A stretch of 64,000 nucleotides of DNA, from positions 31,537,001 to 31,601,000 of the forward strand of contig JAYKKT010000090.1 of NCBI GenBank assembly GCA_036023115.1, in the 5' to 3' direction. Below the pieces are notes generated by a model that saw only the letters and a program-made list of their open reading frames with translations, searched no databases and was not told the DNA's origin. Below, in pieces: positions 1-11,973 of this stretch (within the stretch, counting starts at the first letter, position 1; every line of letters starts with the position of its first letter). Source of the DNA: Brasenia schreberi (taxonomy: Eukaryota; Streptophyta; Magnoliopsida; Nymphaeales; Cabombaceae). The translations under genes and the position numbers were made by a program.

Positions 1-764
1 GACTTTTCTTCTACCTAAATGTTAGTATGATGGCTCTTCACCTATAAAATGTGCATGACTAACTGTCAGAATAGACAAGAAAAGTGTCCAAACATACTTC
101 AGTGATCTCATGGGAAACATTCTTTGATCATCACAATAGACACACGCATAGGAAGCTTCAACTTTATCATGCATGATGAAATATGTGAAGACGTTGAGAA
201 GTAAATGTTAGCTTAGATATGCATAAACATGTAGGAAACAGGTCGAGAAAAAATAAACAAATGGGCCCTTATTGAGTTTCAAGCTCGTCACATAAGCTTT
301 GATCAGTCACAACAGCACGAGGCCTCAGAAACAAAAACTCTGCACTTATGGCATGAGATTGCAGTTTCGTGGGAAATAGTACCTGTGAAACATAGTTTTG
401 AACATTTTATTGGTTTAAATCTATTTTCGACATTTTAATGCATGAAAATGCACTTTTGTTGAGAATACAACAAACTTACTAGAATAAATTTGGAAAATGC
501 CCAGGATATGCTCACTTGTAGTAGTGGCGTTTCCCTGTTGACAGATTTCACTACGGAATTTAACCTAAGAGATGTCCATGCTTTTATTATTTTTTGCAAA
601 ATGCAAAAGGAGGATACTGGCCTTGTGACTTTGCCAGAACCAATTTTCGGCTGTCATTTACATGGACATGGAAAAAGTACGAAGGACATGTCACTTTTCC
701 TAACCATAATTAAATATGAAAACATACGAGGAATAAAGCACCATCTTTTATCTCCTACTCAGGC

Positions 765-3700
765 ATACAAGGGCTCGTATCTAAGGCAAATTTCCAGCAG
801 TTGATAGGTGCATTCAAGAGACATGGAATGTACCAAACTGATCAATCCCTCAATCACCTAAGTGTGCTGACACTTGTAATGTCCATAAGAAAAACGTAAC
901 TACAAAGACATTTCAGAGGTTAATTTTATGGTTGACCCTCTATCCACCACCTGGACCACCCCAAATTCAGAAATTCACCTGACGTGTCTGTGAAATGCTT
1001 CCATCAGAAGGGACAATAGGAAGTTTCTGCAATTGCATATAAAGCAATGAAGTTCAATCAACCAATGAGAAATAAGGTTGGAAATAAACAGGTATTTCAT
1101 CATTTCATTCCGTAGTTCATAATTTCAGACGAAGGAAGCTTTTTACAACCTGAGGCTTCCAGCCCATCTGATCAGGACATCGGAAAGTAGCTTCATTTAC
1201 TGCTTGATGCTCAATGGCAAATTTTGTTGCCCCACTATTAACTCCAAAGTGAAGCTGAGGAAAAAATATGAATTAATAAACAAAAACTATCTTATAATAA
1301 CTACGTCGTTATGGCTTCATATTTCAACCCATGAAGAATCATAAAGCTGAGTATAATTAACTGTCCGACCCACATGCACGCATGATCATGGACTTAAGAT
1401 ATATGTATAATGTAGCTCATGTGCATTCTAGATCACATTACACCAGTACAACAAAGTATCCGGTTCTAGGGAGTTTAGGTATCCATAATATAAGCTATTC
1501 ACATCCATGGAAAATATCATTACCCCTGTAAGAATGCGACACGAGAATAACATATAGCATTTTCGGTTCTGAGAAATTGAGACAACCATAATACAAACTA
1601 TTCACGTTCATGAAAAATATCACTACACCTATAAGAATGTGACACGAGAGGTTAACATATATCGGACCTAAATGCATCAGAATGTAACAAGCATTGCATT
1701 TGCACACACGAAAAAACTAGACTTGGAACACATGATTTATCATTTCACAGTTATTTCCAAACCTTTCATGTCCCTCAAATGGTTGCAAGATTATGTTACT
1801 ATCCATCAAATTCATATGTTTCAAGTCACTAGAAAAACTTTATTTCAAACAATTCCCTATTTTTGGAATTCAAACTTCAGGCAGATCATAGACAACCATA
1901 TAACAAGGGAACCTAAACCAGATAATCACTTGAACACATTTCTGCTCTTCTTTGCACAGAAGATTCTTCCTTTCTCTTTTTTTTTTAGGGAAGCTGAACT
2001 ATCAAGAACCACTCTATACATGTCTTATTTATTCTTTTCATTGACTTTTCCTGGTCTGCATCGATTCTTTGTCATTTTATTTGACCAGTTGTACTTGTAA
2101 GTCTCTACCTTGAAGCATGTTCTTACTCGGAAGAGAACTTCCACATGGACTCAATCCTCTATGCTAGGAGGAAGCAACTTGTCAGCAAGTTAAACTACAG
2201 CCTCATCTAAAGAGGCATGAATCCGGTTGTTGCGTACAATATGTCCTGTTGCACATACATACCTAACCAGAGTTCCAGTAAGTTTTTCAGAGTTGTAATA
2301 AGTTTCAGCTAAATGTCATGATTCCATAGATTCTCATCTTTCTGAAATGGCAATTTATTGTAATAGACTTCCATCTAAAAGTTATTTCAGCAAGAAAAGG
2401 CAACTGAAGCATTGTTATAATCATAAGAAAGGGGCAAAAAAGAAATGGAACACTGAGAAGTGGCGACAATCACAATATGCTCCAAGAAGATAGTTATAGC
2501 ATGGATAGAGTTCATAACCATTGTACCCATGCTAAAAAGTTTCTTTAATAATTATAACCATCAAATCATGGAAGTAATTCTCTTCCTCAAATGGTGTTCT
2601 GTGGTCTTAGAACACTTTTGGAGCTTAGGTGGTAGATACAGGTCACAACCGTTGCTTCCTTTGCCACTTTGATGATTTGTTGTAGTAGTAGGTTAGGCTT
2701 TTCATAACTAACATATAATATTTTAGCGTTTTAACACTTGTTCATTGATGCTTTTTGGGTTCTTGAGGAATTTGCCTACCTTTCTTTTATTAGTAATAAA
2801 AAACTCCATGTAATAACTCGCCATAAGATGTACTGGTTATTTGTTATCGGAAGTATTTAAGGGGCTCAAAGATGTTTATTAAAAGAAGCTTATGAGGAAA
2901 TCAAATTATCAAAGTATTTCATTCTGTTGTTTACACACATTTGTGATGGCGATTAGGATTAGGGGCTTCTCGATTTACTATAATGGACAGATAAGTTTTC
3001 TGAGACCTGAATTTAAATAGTTCAAACTTCACATATGTTCGTCTTGTAGTTTTCTTATTCAAAGCTATCTTCAGTTGAAAAGTCGGATGGTAGGTTTTCA
3101 GAACATGAAACCTTAATATTCCTTTATCTTGTGAGAAACTTTGGAGTGGAACACCTTGATTGAATATATTTGTTGTGTCATGACTTATGGATTACGTCTT
3201 GTAGCTTGCAAGCTATATGAGTAGTTTGAGACACATGGGTAGCCAAAATAGTCTAACATGCTTTAATTAGATTTTAATCTTGAGAAAGAATGTTTCTTTG
3301 ATACACTTTGATTAATATCCTTTTGCTCAAGACTTACTGAGTTATGCCTATGACACTTTAGGTGATTTATTGGCTTGGGAGCCGTTTTGTGCACGTTAAT
3401 CATATGTGACTCACAAGTAGAATTGGTATACGTGGATTGCCATGTAATACATTGTTCTTTTGTTTGATAAACTTTAGCTTTGGACTTTATAAAAGAACAA
3501 TGATGCACTTGGTCGATATCCTTGTTCATGTTTGGAAGGACTTGATGATTCATGGAATTTTGACTCTCTAGTTGTTGGAAAACGTGGGTAGCGTAGTGGA
3601 AGATCGAATATCACACGAAGAATGACGAAGATAAAATGTAGAGATAAGAGGAGGGGGCAGGCCCTCTAGTGGAGGTTGACCCCCTCTCTTTCTTAATTTC

Positions 3701-6700
3701 AGTCTCTTAACCCTAATACATCATGTTCAACCCTTATATAATAGGTTGTTAGATACAAAATGACCAAAATACCGTTAGTACTATGCGCAATCACAATAAT
3801 ACCTAAAACATAAAAATTACTAAGACTGACACTAAAAACAACAAATATTCATATTCTTAACACCCCCCTCAAGTTGTGAGTGAGATACTTCGAACTCCAA
3901 ACTTGCCAAAAAACTTATTCTTTCTTCTTCTTCTTTTTCTTTTATTTTTAAGCCCTCTTGACTGTCCACTTTTCAGCAACCTTCTTTGTTGCAACACTCT
4001 TCATTAACCTTCATGGTTGTTCTTCAGCAACTTCATGGTTGCACAAATCTTCAGCAGCTTCTTGGTTGCAACATTTTGAGCAGCTTCTTTGGTTGTAACA
4101 TCTTCAACTCAGCCTTCGTGGCTAGTCATTTTTAGTAGCTTCTTGGATGCAACATTTTCAACAACTTCTTTGGTTGCGACATCTTAAACTAAGCCTTCTT
4201 GGTTGATCATTTTCAGCAGCTTCTTGACTGTAACATTTTCAGCAACTTCTTTGGCAACAATATCTTCAACTCAAAGCTAGTCATTTTCAACAGCTTCTTG
4301 GCTGCAACATCTCAGCCTTCCTAGCTGGATTCTAAGTACTACTCGAGGGAGAGTTTTACCCAGGGATGCTCACTCTCAATGAGCATGGTTAAAGCCGCTT
4401 TGCTCTCATGAAGCGCTTTCATCACTGCCACTGCTAATTTCTCTTAAGCCCTAAATACCTTAATCTCTTTCAGTGTTGCATGTAACTGGCTCTGTGCAGT
4501 ACTCGCACCAACTTTGACCAGTTTTGTTTCTTCCTTCATGTTATGTTTCTTAATCTTGAGTTTGGCTTCCTCAATCTCTTCCATGGTCAAATCCAGAGCA
4601 GAAAGTGTAGCTCTGTCTCCCTGCTTTTATTCTTCTAGCTCTACTGTTAGACCCCTTTCATCTTCAATATCATTTGTTTCGGAATCCAACTTTGCTTCCA
4701 CGTAAGCTGCCAATTCTGCCTTCAAATTGAGCAGCAAGGAAGACAGTTTCTAATTTCTCCTTGAGACCATTGGATGTTAAAAGCTTCTCAATGAGACTTT
4801 GTATCTCTTCCTCTGCTATCTTCATTTCTTTCTCATGTTTTAGGGTCTCTTGATCTCTATCTAAGACAGTGGCAAGTCTCTACTCTTCGGCATCTAAATG
4901 GGATGCATCGACCAACTCCATGGATTCCCTTACAGCCATCAACTCCAAAGTCAGTTCCTCGACCCTCTTTTCTATTTCAATTGATGCAGATATCATGTCC
5001 TCGACTTTTGTAACAACCTTTTCCTTCTCTTTGGTCAATGCTAGACATTGTCCTTTAAGATCTTCCACCTCATTTTTCACCCGCTTCAGAATAATAAGTG
5101 TTGCCTTATTTGTGCCTTACCTTTGTAGCACACAGAAGAGCTTATGCAGCAACACTAGCTTCATCACTGATTCCTTGTTTGATTTCTTTAATACGCATTT
5201 TCGCAAACCTGAAGTCTTGTCTCGCCTGTTCTTCTTCAACCCGGCTTAACAGCTCCATAGTCAACAATGGGTAACCATTCAGATCATACTTGTTGATCAT
5301 CACCTTCCATGAATCAACATCTCGTATAGGCATATCACGAAACACTTGTCATGCAGGTTAACACCACTCTCTTGAGCATTTCAACAAACAGTTGGTGTGC
5401 AGGGTTAAAGCTTATGTGGGGCATTTCATCAAACACTTGTGAAGCTTCTCGAATGCACCCACATTCCATGTACATATCTACGAGTGCAGTACCTACTGCT
5501 TGGTTAAAGAAAAAATTTCATTCCTACCAATATATTAATGCACCCATCTCCCCCGTTCTAAGGCTCCCAAATGTGCACAGGCACACAATACGTTGACCAT
5601 AGTAAACTCATTTGGCTCAATTCCAGCAACCAACATCTCGTGAAACAAAGTCAACCCCTTACTAAATCTCTGTTGTTGAATGTACCCTGTGATTATGGTT
5701 GTCCACGATACTACATTCCTGCTCAGCATGATATCAAACACCCTTCTTGCATCTTCGAGTGCTCCATTATAGTCTCCACCATCTTTAGCCAATAGGGAAA
5801 GGATGCAAAGATAAGGCTACCGAAGATAATATTAAACTCAAGTTGAGCATAAACCATAATTTAGGGCTTCGTTTGGTAGTAATTTTCAGAACCAGCTACC
5901 GTATAAAATTCGTCCATACTATCCGCAGAACCGGACTCGAAATGCAGTAGCCACCATGACTGCCACTTGAGACCAGTTTTTGTGGTTGTTAGCCCTTTCA
6001 CACGTTCTACCAAATCTATCGCCACCTGGTACTGCTCCCAGTGATCGAAATAAGCTCTGATACCATGTTGAAAAATATGGGTAACGTAGCGAAAAATCGA
6101 ATATCACACGCACAATAAGAACGACAAAGAGAAAATATGGAGATAGAAGGAGGGAGCAGGCCCTCCAATGGAGGCCACCCTCCTCTCTTTCTCTCTTTCT
6201 TAATTTAAGTTTATTAACCCTAATACGTCACGTGCAACCCTTATATAATGGGTTGCTAGATACAAAATGTCCTTAGTACTACGGGCAATTACAATAATAC
6301 TTAAAACATCAAAATTACTAAGACTGACACTAAAAACAACAAATATTCATATTCTTCAACACTAGTGACCTATGCATATAATACTTGTTACTTTTTTTGT
6401 CACTTGGTAACTTGTTACTCCTGTAAACTTGTCCTTTGTAAATAATATAAATCTTTTAGCACTTCTGTTGACGATTGTCTAAAATTCTATGTATATTAGT
6501 AGTGGTTTCTTTAAGTTATTGGCTTGATTAAGTGTCTCATTAAGTGTTATCCGTATCATACGATACGATGCGATACGTATCGTATCATGAGCCACGATAC
6601 GATACACCCTATAGTATCATAAAATATAACTTATCGCTCCGTATCGTGCGATACGAGCTGTATCGCACGATACAGAGGGTATCACCCGTATCGTAGGTCC

Positions 6701-9700
6701 CTGGCCGAACGGAAATCCATGTTTTTTTGGGTTTCCTTAGTTTGTTCATAGCTCCCCAAGCTTCTTTAGGTCGTTTTTTCTCCTCCTTGGTGTTCAAGGC
6801 TCCAAAAACGTGCTCTACAGTGTCCGTGCAAGTCTCCTAACTCGGATTTTGGTATATTTTTAGTATTTTTCTTTATTTTTTTCTTTATACTTGTTGTTTT
6901 TTGTATTTTTCTTTTTTTGAATGACAAAATATGAAGTTATTAAGTGTGTGGATATGATTTTTATTGCATTCATGAAGTGAGAGACACTCTATTTGAGTGT
7001 TATTTTAAGATTGGGGATTTACGAAGTTCTTTTATTTTCAGGTTTTTTATTGAATTAAAGTGCTCAATTGAGATGGCAGGAAGGGGTGGTAGAGACTTCC
7101 ATTCTCTGTCTGATGATTAGGCATGACAGTGGGGTACACCAGTTGAGGGTTCTAGATTGAAGATAAGATGTTTATTTTGTGAGAGGGTGGTTAGTGGTGG
7201 AATTTCACGGTTGAAACACCACCTAGCAGGGAGGGACAGAAAAGAAGTTGCTTCTTTCACAAACAGAGTTAGAAGTTTTCCATAAGGCATTAAATGGCAA
7301 TGTCTTCAGATGATTGAGGGTATATAAGAGAGGAGACAACAAAAGGATGATTTGGAGATGTTTCAAGAAGATGATGCTATTGGATTTGGATTCACTCATA
7401 GTTTGCCTTCAGATGCCAGAATAGAGATTGGTAGTAGTAGTTCATGACCACCTAGCAGGAGAAAGAGGGTTACTGAAGGCTTTAGAAGTGATAGAAGAGG
7501 AAGTTCAGGAAGGAGTAGAGGAAGAACTGCTTCTAGCATACAATCATTTTTTCCTCCTACCACTACACCTGGTGCTCAACCTAGAATTCGTGCTGCTATG
7601 GCTTCAGAATAATTGCATGATCAGGCAGACCTTGCAGTAGGGAGATGGTTTGATGATGCATGCATTCCATTTAATGCAACAAACAGTTTTCATTTTCAAG
7701 CAATGACAAATGCAATTGATAACATTGGTCCATGATACAAGATGCCCTCCTATTAGAAGTTGAGAGGAAAGATATTACATAAAACCGTCATTGAAGTGCA
7801 AGAATATTGTTCGACTTTGAGAGAGTCATGGAAGGAGATAGGTTGCACTATCATGGCAGATGAATTGACAGATAGGTGATGAAGGACCTTGCTAAACTTT
7901 CTTGTCTATTATCCTAAAGGACTTATGTTTTTTAGATCTCTAGACATCTCAGAGGAGAGGAATACTGCAGAAATCCTACGACAAGAATTTGATAAGATGA
8001 TATGCGAGGTTGGGCTAGAGAATGTAGTCCAGTTGATTATAGATAATGCAACTAACTACAAAGCAACTGGGAAGGAGTTAGGTGATACTTATGAGACTTT
8101 CTATTGGACACCATGTGCATCCCATTGTTTAGATCTCATCCGTGAGGATATTGGTGAGATGAATGAGATAAAGGCAACAACTAAGTGTTTCCAAGATATC
8201 ACCAAATTCATCTACAACCATGCATTTATTTTGTGTATGATGAGGAGATATACAGAAGGTTCAGAGCTTCTTCGAACAGCTGCAACTCGGTTTACAACAA
8301 ACTTCTTATATGTACAGAGTATTGTGAGACAGAAGCAAGTATTGAAGAGAATGTTCTCCTCATATGAGTGGAAACAATTTGTAGAGTTGCCTCATAATAG
8401 AAGAAACAGAAAGTTTAATGAGATTTCTGAGACAGTCTTGAGGAGTATATTTTGGAATGCATGTGTTAGACTGTTAAGGATTACATGTCCATTAGTGAAG
8501 GTTTTGAGATTGGCTGATAACGAGGAGAAACCATCTATGGGCTACCTTTATGAAGCCATGGATAGGGCAAAAGAAGCAATTATAAATAATTTTAATGGAA
8601 AAAAGAGATATTATGTGCCCGTGTGGAAATTTTTTTATAATAAATGGAATAAACAATTGCATCTTCCTATTCATGCAGCATCATATTATCTAAACCCATG
8701 ATTCAGGTACTAAACAAGCTGAAAAATGGATGATGAGGTTAATCGAGACATCATCGATTGAATACATAGATTAGTCTCTAATAAGAGTACAGTAGATGCT
8801 ATTCATTGAGAGATGGATATATATGATAATGCTCCTTACTTGATGGGTTTGCTTGTAGCAATTCGCAACCGCACTACTATGCATCCAGGTAAATTGTTTA
8901 TCTTCATATTTAAGTTTCTTAAATCAATACATCTTATATTATTGTGGATTATGTCTCTAATGTTTATCTTCTTCTACAAATGTTTGGTGGAATAGGTTTG
9001 GAAGTAATTGCCCAAACCTTAGGGATTTTGCAGTCAAAGTTTTGAGTCAAATATGTAGTGCAACTGGTGATGAAAGGAATTGGAGTGTCTTTGAATACAT
9101 CCATACAAAAAAGCGCAACAGGTTGAAACATAAGCGACTGAATGATTTAGTTTTTATTCGTTGTAACATGCTGCTTCGCGAAAGGTAATGTTGTATTAGT
9201 TAATACTTAAATGTTCAATTCAATAAATTGTTTGACTTTAATTGTTAATATTATTTACTAATTGCTTATCTTTCTTTGTTGTAGGCAATTAAAAAAAGTA
9301 AATAAACAAGAAAGCCAATTTGATCCAATAAATTTGGATAGTTTTGATATATTAGAAGATTAGATTATAGAAGATAGTGAAGAAAATGCCCTCCTAACTG
9401 AAGAAGACATTGCATGGATTAATTTGGAAGGAGCGCGACAATAGTATCAAGGAGACGAAGAATTTGATTTTCAAGCAGAAGGTGTTGCTATTGCTGATGA
9501 TGATGAGGAGGATATTCAGCAAGGAGAAGATAAAGATTATTTAGTTGATGATCCATATTACAATTTGTAAAATGTAAATGTATTTAATTTTTTGGTTCAA
9601 AATATATAAATTTGGATGCAATTGTTCAATGTTGAATGCTAAATCTATACTAAACTTTGCATTATATGAATTCAAAGCAATTGCCAGATTTTTACTAATT

Positions 9701-11973
9701 TTTCATGATTTCTTCTGATTTTTTTTATTTTTACTAATTTTTTCTAATTTTTAAATATTTTTTTATTTTTAAATATTAAAGTACGATACGATACACCCGT
9801 ATCGTGGAGCCCAATGATATGTGATACGATACACATTACTCGTTAGTGATCTCATCTTTTGCAAGATCGTTGGCTAGAAATTTTTTAATCATGGATGTAG
9901 GCATCCCTTTTTTTGTTAAATACACGTGGTCTTGACACTAATCTTTCAAAAGTAACTTCACTTTTTGAATTTATTAGGCATTTTCTTCAAAATATTACAT
10001 TAATATAAAATACTTTTTTTCCTTGATAACTCTAGTTTTAAACCTTATGGGAAACATTTGAGTCATAATCTTTGATAATATCCTTGTTTTCCATACTTGG
10101 AATCATGTTATGTAAAGCATGATTTGTCGCTTGCAAGTGCAGCTTGATATATTTGTGACACACAAGTAGTTTGATAATCATGGATTGTCATCCTACCGTA
10201 CCATGGTAATCCTTGAATTTTGGCCAGCATTGGAGTGATTATTTGATTAATATCTTTATGCCTCATGATTTGTGGAGTCGAGTTTGATAAACCTCATCAT
10301 TTGTTGGCTTGCGAGCCTTTTGGTGTACCTTGGTTGTTTATGACTTATAGTGTTTTGATACACATGAATTGTGATCCTCGTATACCATGATAACTCTTGC
10401 ACTTGGAACATGAATTTGTGATATTTTTTTATCTTGTGGAAAAGTTTGGAGCACTTTAGTTCTATGCATATCTTTGTTGTCAGAGACATCGCTGATTTTT
10501 TGGCTTGGAGGGATTTGATGCACCTTGATATATTTGTCATCCTAGTGTTACCATGTTTAAAAAACTTTACTTTGCATCTTTTCTTCATTTTGATTCTCCC
10601 AGCCATGAATAAATGCCTGCTTAGCATGTTGTGGGTGAATATAATATTGTTTATGCAACCTCGTGTATATGTGATTTAAAAACTCGTGTCCCTGGTAGTT
10701 TATGAACTTGACCTTGAAATGTTGCTACACTGTTGGAACACTAGATTACAGCTCCTACATAGATGGATTGCACAAGAGAAAGCACAAGAGAAACAGTAAC
10801 AACAATAATGCTTTTCCAGCTTAATTCAGATTGCACCAGTCTTAGGGATGGATTTGTTCTCTTCCATCCACAGTTGTTGCCATTCCAAGCAAATTTGTGC
10901 AGGTGGATGCAACAGAATCCAAAATATTAAGACGTACACAAGACAACAGAACCAACTAAATTCTTACAGAGCTGCATGATAATCAACCCTGCAACTTACA
11001 AACAGGGAAAATGTGCATTTGCAACTGATACTTTTACAAAAGCGCAGGCAATAGCTTCAAATGCTGCTCATTTTAGTTCCAAAAGAATGCAACAAAGTTA
11101 TTAAGGTTCCACTCCTGAAGGTTTCCTGTCACTCCTGAAAGTCCTTTTCATGTAAAATTGTAAACTATATCTGCATGTTGCAGATAGACTTTCTGCCTTT
11201 TACAGTGGTGAATATAGATCATTCAGTGTTTCAATCTTGTTTTACTTTTTACTTTTTGTAGTTGATTATGTTGTAGAAATCACCCTTCTTTACGGGTTAG
11301 GTGTTCATGTATTGACTTGTACTTACCGGTTGCTCTATCTTGACTGTTTTGAACCCCACAAGGGACAAGGCCCCCCTTTTGAATTGCAAAGGAAAGCATC
11401 TAATTAGGCAGTTGTGATAGAACCAACAGGAAAGGAAACCGGTACAGAAAATAAGGCTGATTCCTTTAACTTCATCACATCACAAACACAGATATTTCCA
11501 TGCATACAAGATTATCTTAATCAGGTGAAGTTCAGAACCAGACGTGTAAACCTATCATCGTCAGCAAATTGAGTGATAAGTAAGAGTGAGAATTAAGCAA
11601 TTGAACTAAAAAATGAACTCAGGCATATAATTCTGCAGGAATCAATAAGGACAGCTTTGTACACTGAACAGAACAAGCAACATCATGAAACCAAACTTCA
11701 ACTGACCAGTATTATTCTGCGTCTACTTGAAGGTTGAGAATTGCTACCACCCACAGCTGCATCAAAGATCTTATAAAGCTCCGGAAGAGCACCTTGTCCA
11801 GCAGTTTCAAGTACGCTACAGCTCCCTATAGCAAGTTCTTTTGGCAACCCACTTTGCTGCATATATGCAGTGAGATTGTTCACAATTGTCTCGGTTGGAT
11901 TCTCTGCAACACCATGAAATTTCTTGAATCCAGTAACGTGGACTGCAACAGCTGGTGGCGCCTCAGATCCCAT
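765..11973 (-). CDS. Pyrrolidone-carboxyl (pyroglutamyl) peptidase-like gene, 5' part; 3' exons beyond left edge
   Basis: The family (peptidase C15) removes N-terminal pyroglutamate from peptides in the cytosol. Read on the minus strand, coding exon 1 is 11973-11707 (89 codons, start MGSEAPPAV, family motif VHVTGFKKFHGVAENPTE, donor GTCAGT). Exon 2 is 1254-1150 (35 codons, HFGVNSGATKFAIE and RCPDQMGWKPQ). Exon 3 is 1026-979 (16 codons, LPIVPSDGSISQTRQ). All three join in phase 0 with GT/AG borders. A weaker exon 4 at about 856-765 would follow in phase 0 but matches the family poorly. The catalytic Cys (SDDAGRFVC region) and His (FVHVP region) exons were not found and should lie left of base 1. 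The 10.4-kb intron between exons 1 and 2 holds two transposons. A 5' UTR intron is likely: acceptor just above 11994, donor at 12895. The identity is secure; completeness and activity cannot be judged here. Confidence 0.85.
1255..3567. other. Left part of the large peptidase intron, no gene recognised
   Basis: AT-rich intron sequence. Short open frames occur here (for example 1672-2100 and 3263-3553) but show no family signature, no splice-consistent extension and ordinary AT-rich composition. Two short related segments with the same wording (near 1490-1560 and 1590-1660, sharing 'tattcac..ccatg.aaaatatca') suggest an old local duplication. Confidence 0.5.
3958..4330. repeat. Imperfect short tandem repeats in the 3' part of the LTR element
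   Basis: The words 'cagcttcttggttgcaaca', 'ttttcagcaacttctttgg' and 'catcttcaactcagcctt' recur with changes across about 370 bases, as composite units of roughly 80-90 bp built from 30-bp subunits. Such arrays are common in the untranslated 3' interior of plant LTR elements; a degraded coding repeat is the alternative. Confidence 0.65.
4345..5254 (-). pseudogene. Captured WEB1/PMI2-like coiled-coil fragment inside the LTR element
   Basis: Minus-strand reading gives MRIKEIKQGISDEASVAA (in 5345-5142), then, after a frame break, a charged heptad-rich stretch (5080-4880) with EKVVTKVEDMISASIEIEK, VEELTLELMAVRESMEL and ASHLDAEE. It continues through a stop into RDQETLKHEKEMKIAEEE. This follows the plant WEB family (WEB1/PMI2 and relatives, coiled-coil proteins of chloroplast photorelocation), whose members carry 'EQGIADEAS.AAKAQLEVAKARH' and 'ELIAAKESLESAHAAHLEAEE'. 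The AKAQLEVAKARH part is missing. No intron was needed to read it, which fits capture through RNA. It is broken and not expected to be functional. Confidence 0.7.
5255..5800 (-). pseudogene. Captured PPR protein fragment inside the LTR element
   Basis: Minus-strand reading gives consecutive plant PPR repeats: VFDIMLSRNVVSWTTIITGY, GLTLFHEMLVAGIEPNEFTM and VNVLCACAHLGALERG (5792-5535). After a frame change come GTALVDMYMECGCIREASQV and FDEMPH (about 5510-5415), then MFRDMPIRDVDSW (5345-5300). This is the PLS-type repeat pattern of organellar RNA-binding PPR proteins. Frame changes and missing repeats leave no complete protein. It lies between LTRs and is fused to an unrelated WEB-like fragment, so it is a transduced gene piece rather than a local gene. 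Confidence 0.8.
6540..9840 (+). mobile_element. Decayed autonomous hAT-type DNA transposon
   Basis: A transposase reading frame with several stops lies between two GTATCGTATC-rich ends. The left end (from about 6546) starts gtgttatccgtatca and the right end (to about 9834) ends tgatacgatacac; these are inverted to each other and also carry internal short palindromes. The coding part runs from a possible ATG at 7073 to about 9570. I could not find a clean 8-bp target duplication, so the outer limits are approximate. It lies in the peptidase intron. Confidence 0.75.
7073..9570 (+). pseudogene. hAT transposase pseudogene (BED finger, DUF659, C-terminal dimerisation region)
   Basis: About 7130-7260 encodes a BED zinc finger: RLKIRCLFCERVVSGG, then ISRLKHHLAG. 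About 7640-7900 begins the DUF659 core with RWFDDACIPFNATNSFHFQAM. The open stretch 7889-8701 carries VQLIIDNATNYKATGK, FYWTPCASHCLDLI, TRFTTNFLYVQSI, CPLVKVLRLADNEEKPSMGY and LYEAMDRAKEAI. Around 9000-9190 is the C-terminal part: FAVKVLSQICSATGDERNWS, then HTKKRNRLKHKRLNDLVF. An acidic tail follows after a likely intron (about 9187-9285). Stops at several places (for example in the first codons after the ATG, at DRxx before 7889, and at 8701) break the frame, so this is a dead copy of a plant hAT transposase. Confidence 0.85.
9841..11706. other. Right part of the large peptidase intron, no gene recognised
   Basis: AT-rich intron sequence with no recognised family. Around 10080-10680 some words repeat loosely ('cttgtggaaa', 'cttgatatatttgt') and resemble words at 3120-3560 left of the LTR element, suggesting an old dispersed repeat cut by later insertions. 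Confidence 0.4.

Larger units (their letters stand above)
3573..6361 (-). mobile_element. Non-autonomous LTR retrotransposon carrying host gene fragments
   Basis: Two direct repeats bound the unit: left LTR 3573-3862 (290 bp) and right LTR 6066-6361 (296 bp). Both begin TGTTG and end CAACA or TAACA in plus orientation. The flanks carry a perfect 5-bp target duplication, CTAGT (3568-3572 and 6362-6366). Read on the minus strand, a primer-binding site TGGTATCAGAGC (initiator Met-tRNA) follows the 5' LTR at 6065-6054, and a polypurine tract TTGAGGGGGG precedes the 3' LTR at about 3863-3873. No gag, protease, integrase or RT was recognised inside. Instead the interior encodes a PPR fragment followed by a WEB1-like coiled-coil fragment. 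The element sits in the first coding intron of the peptidase gene, in the same orientation as that gene. Its enzymes must have come from elsewhere. Confidence 0.9.

Noticed and set aside
7889..8701. Stand-alone 270-codon gene
   Set aside because: It is the middle of a hAT transposase whose flanking parts continue in frame across stops; not a separate gene.
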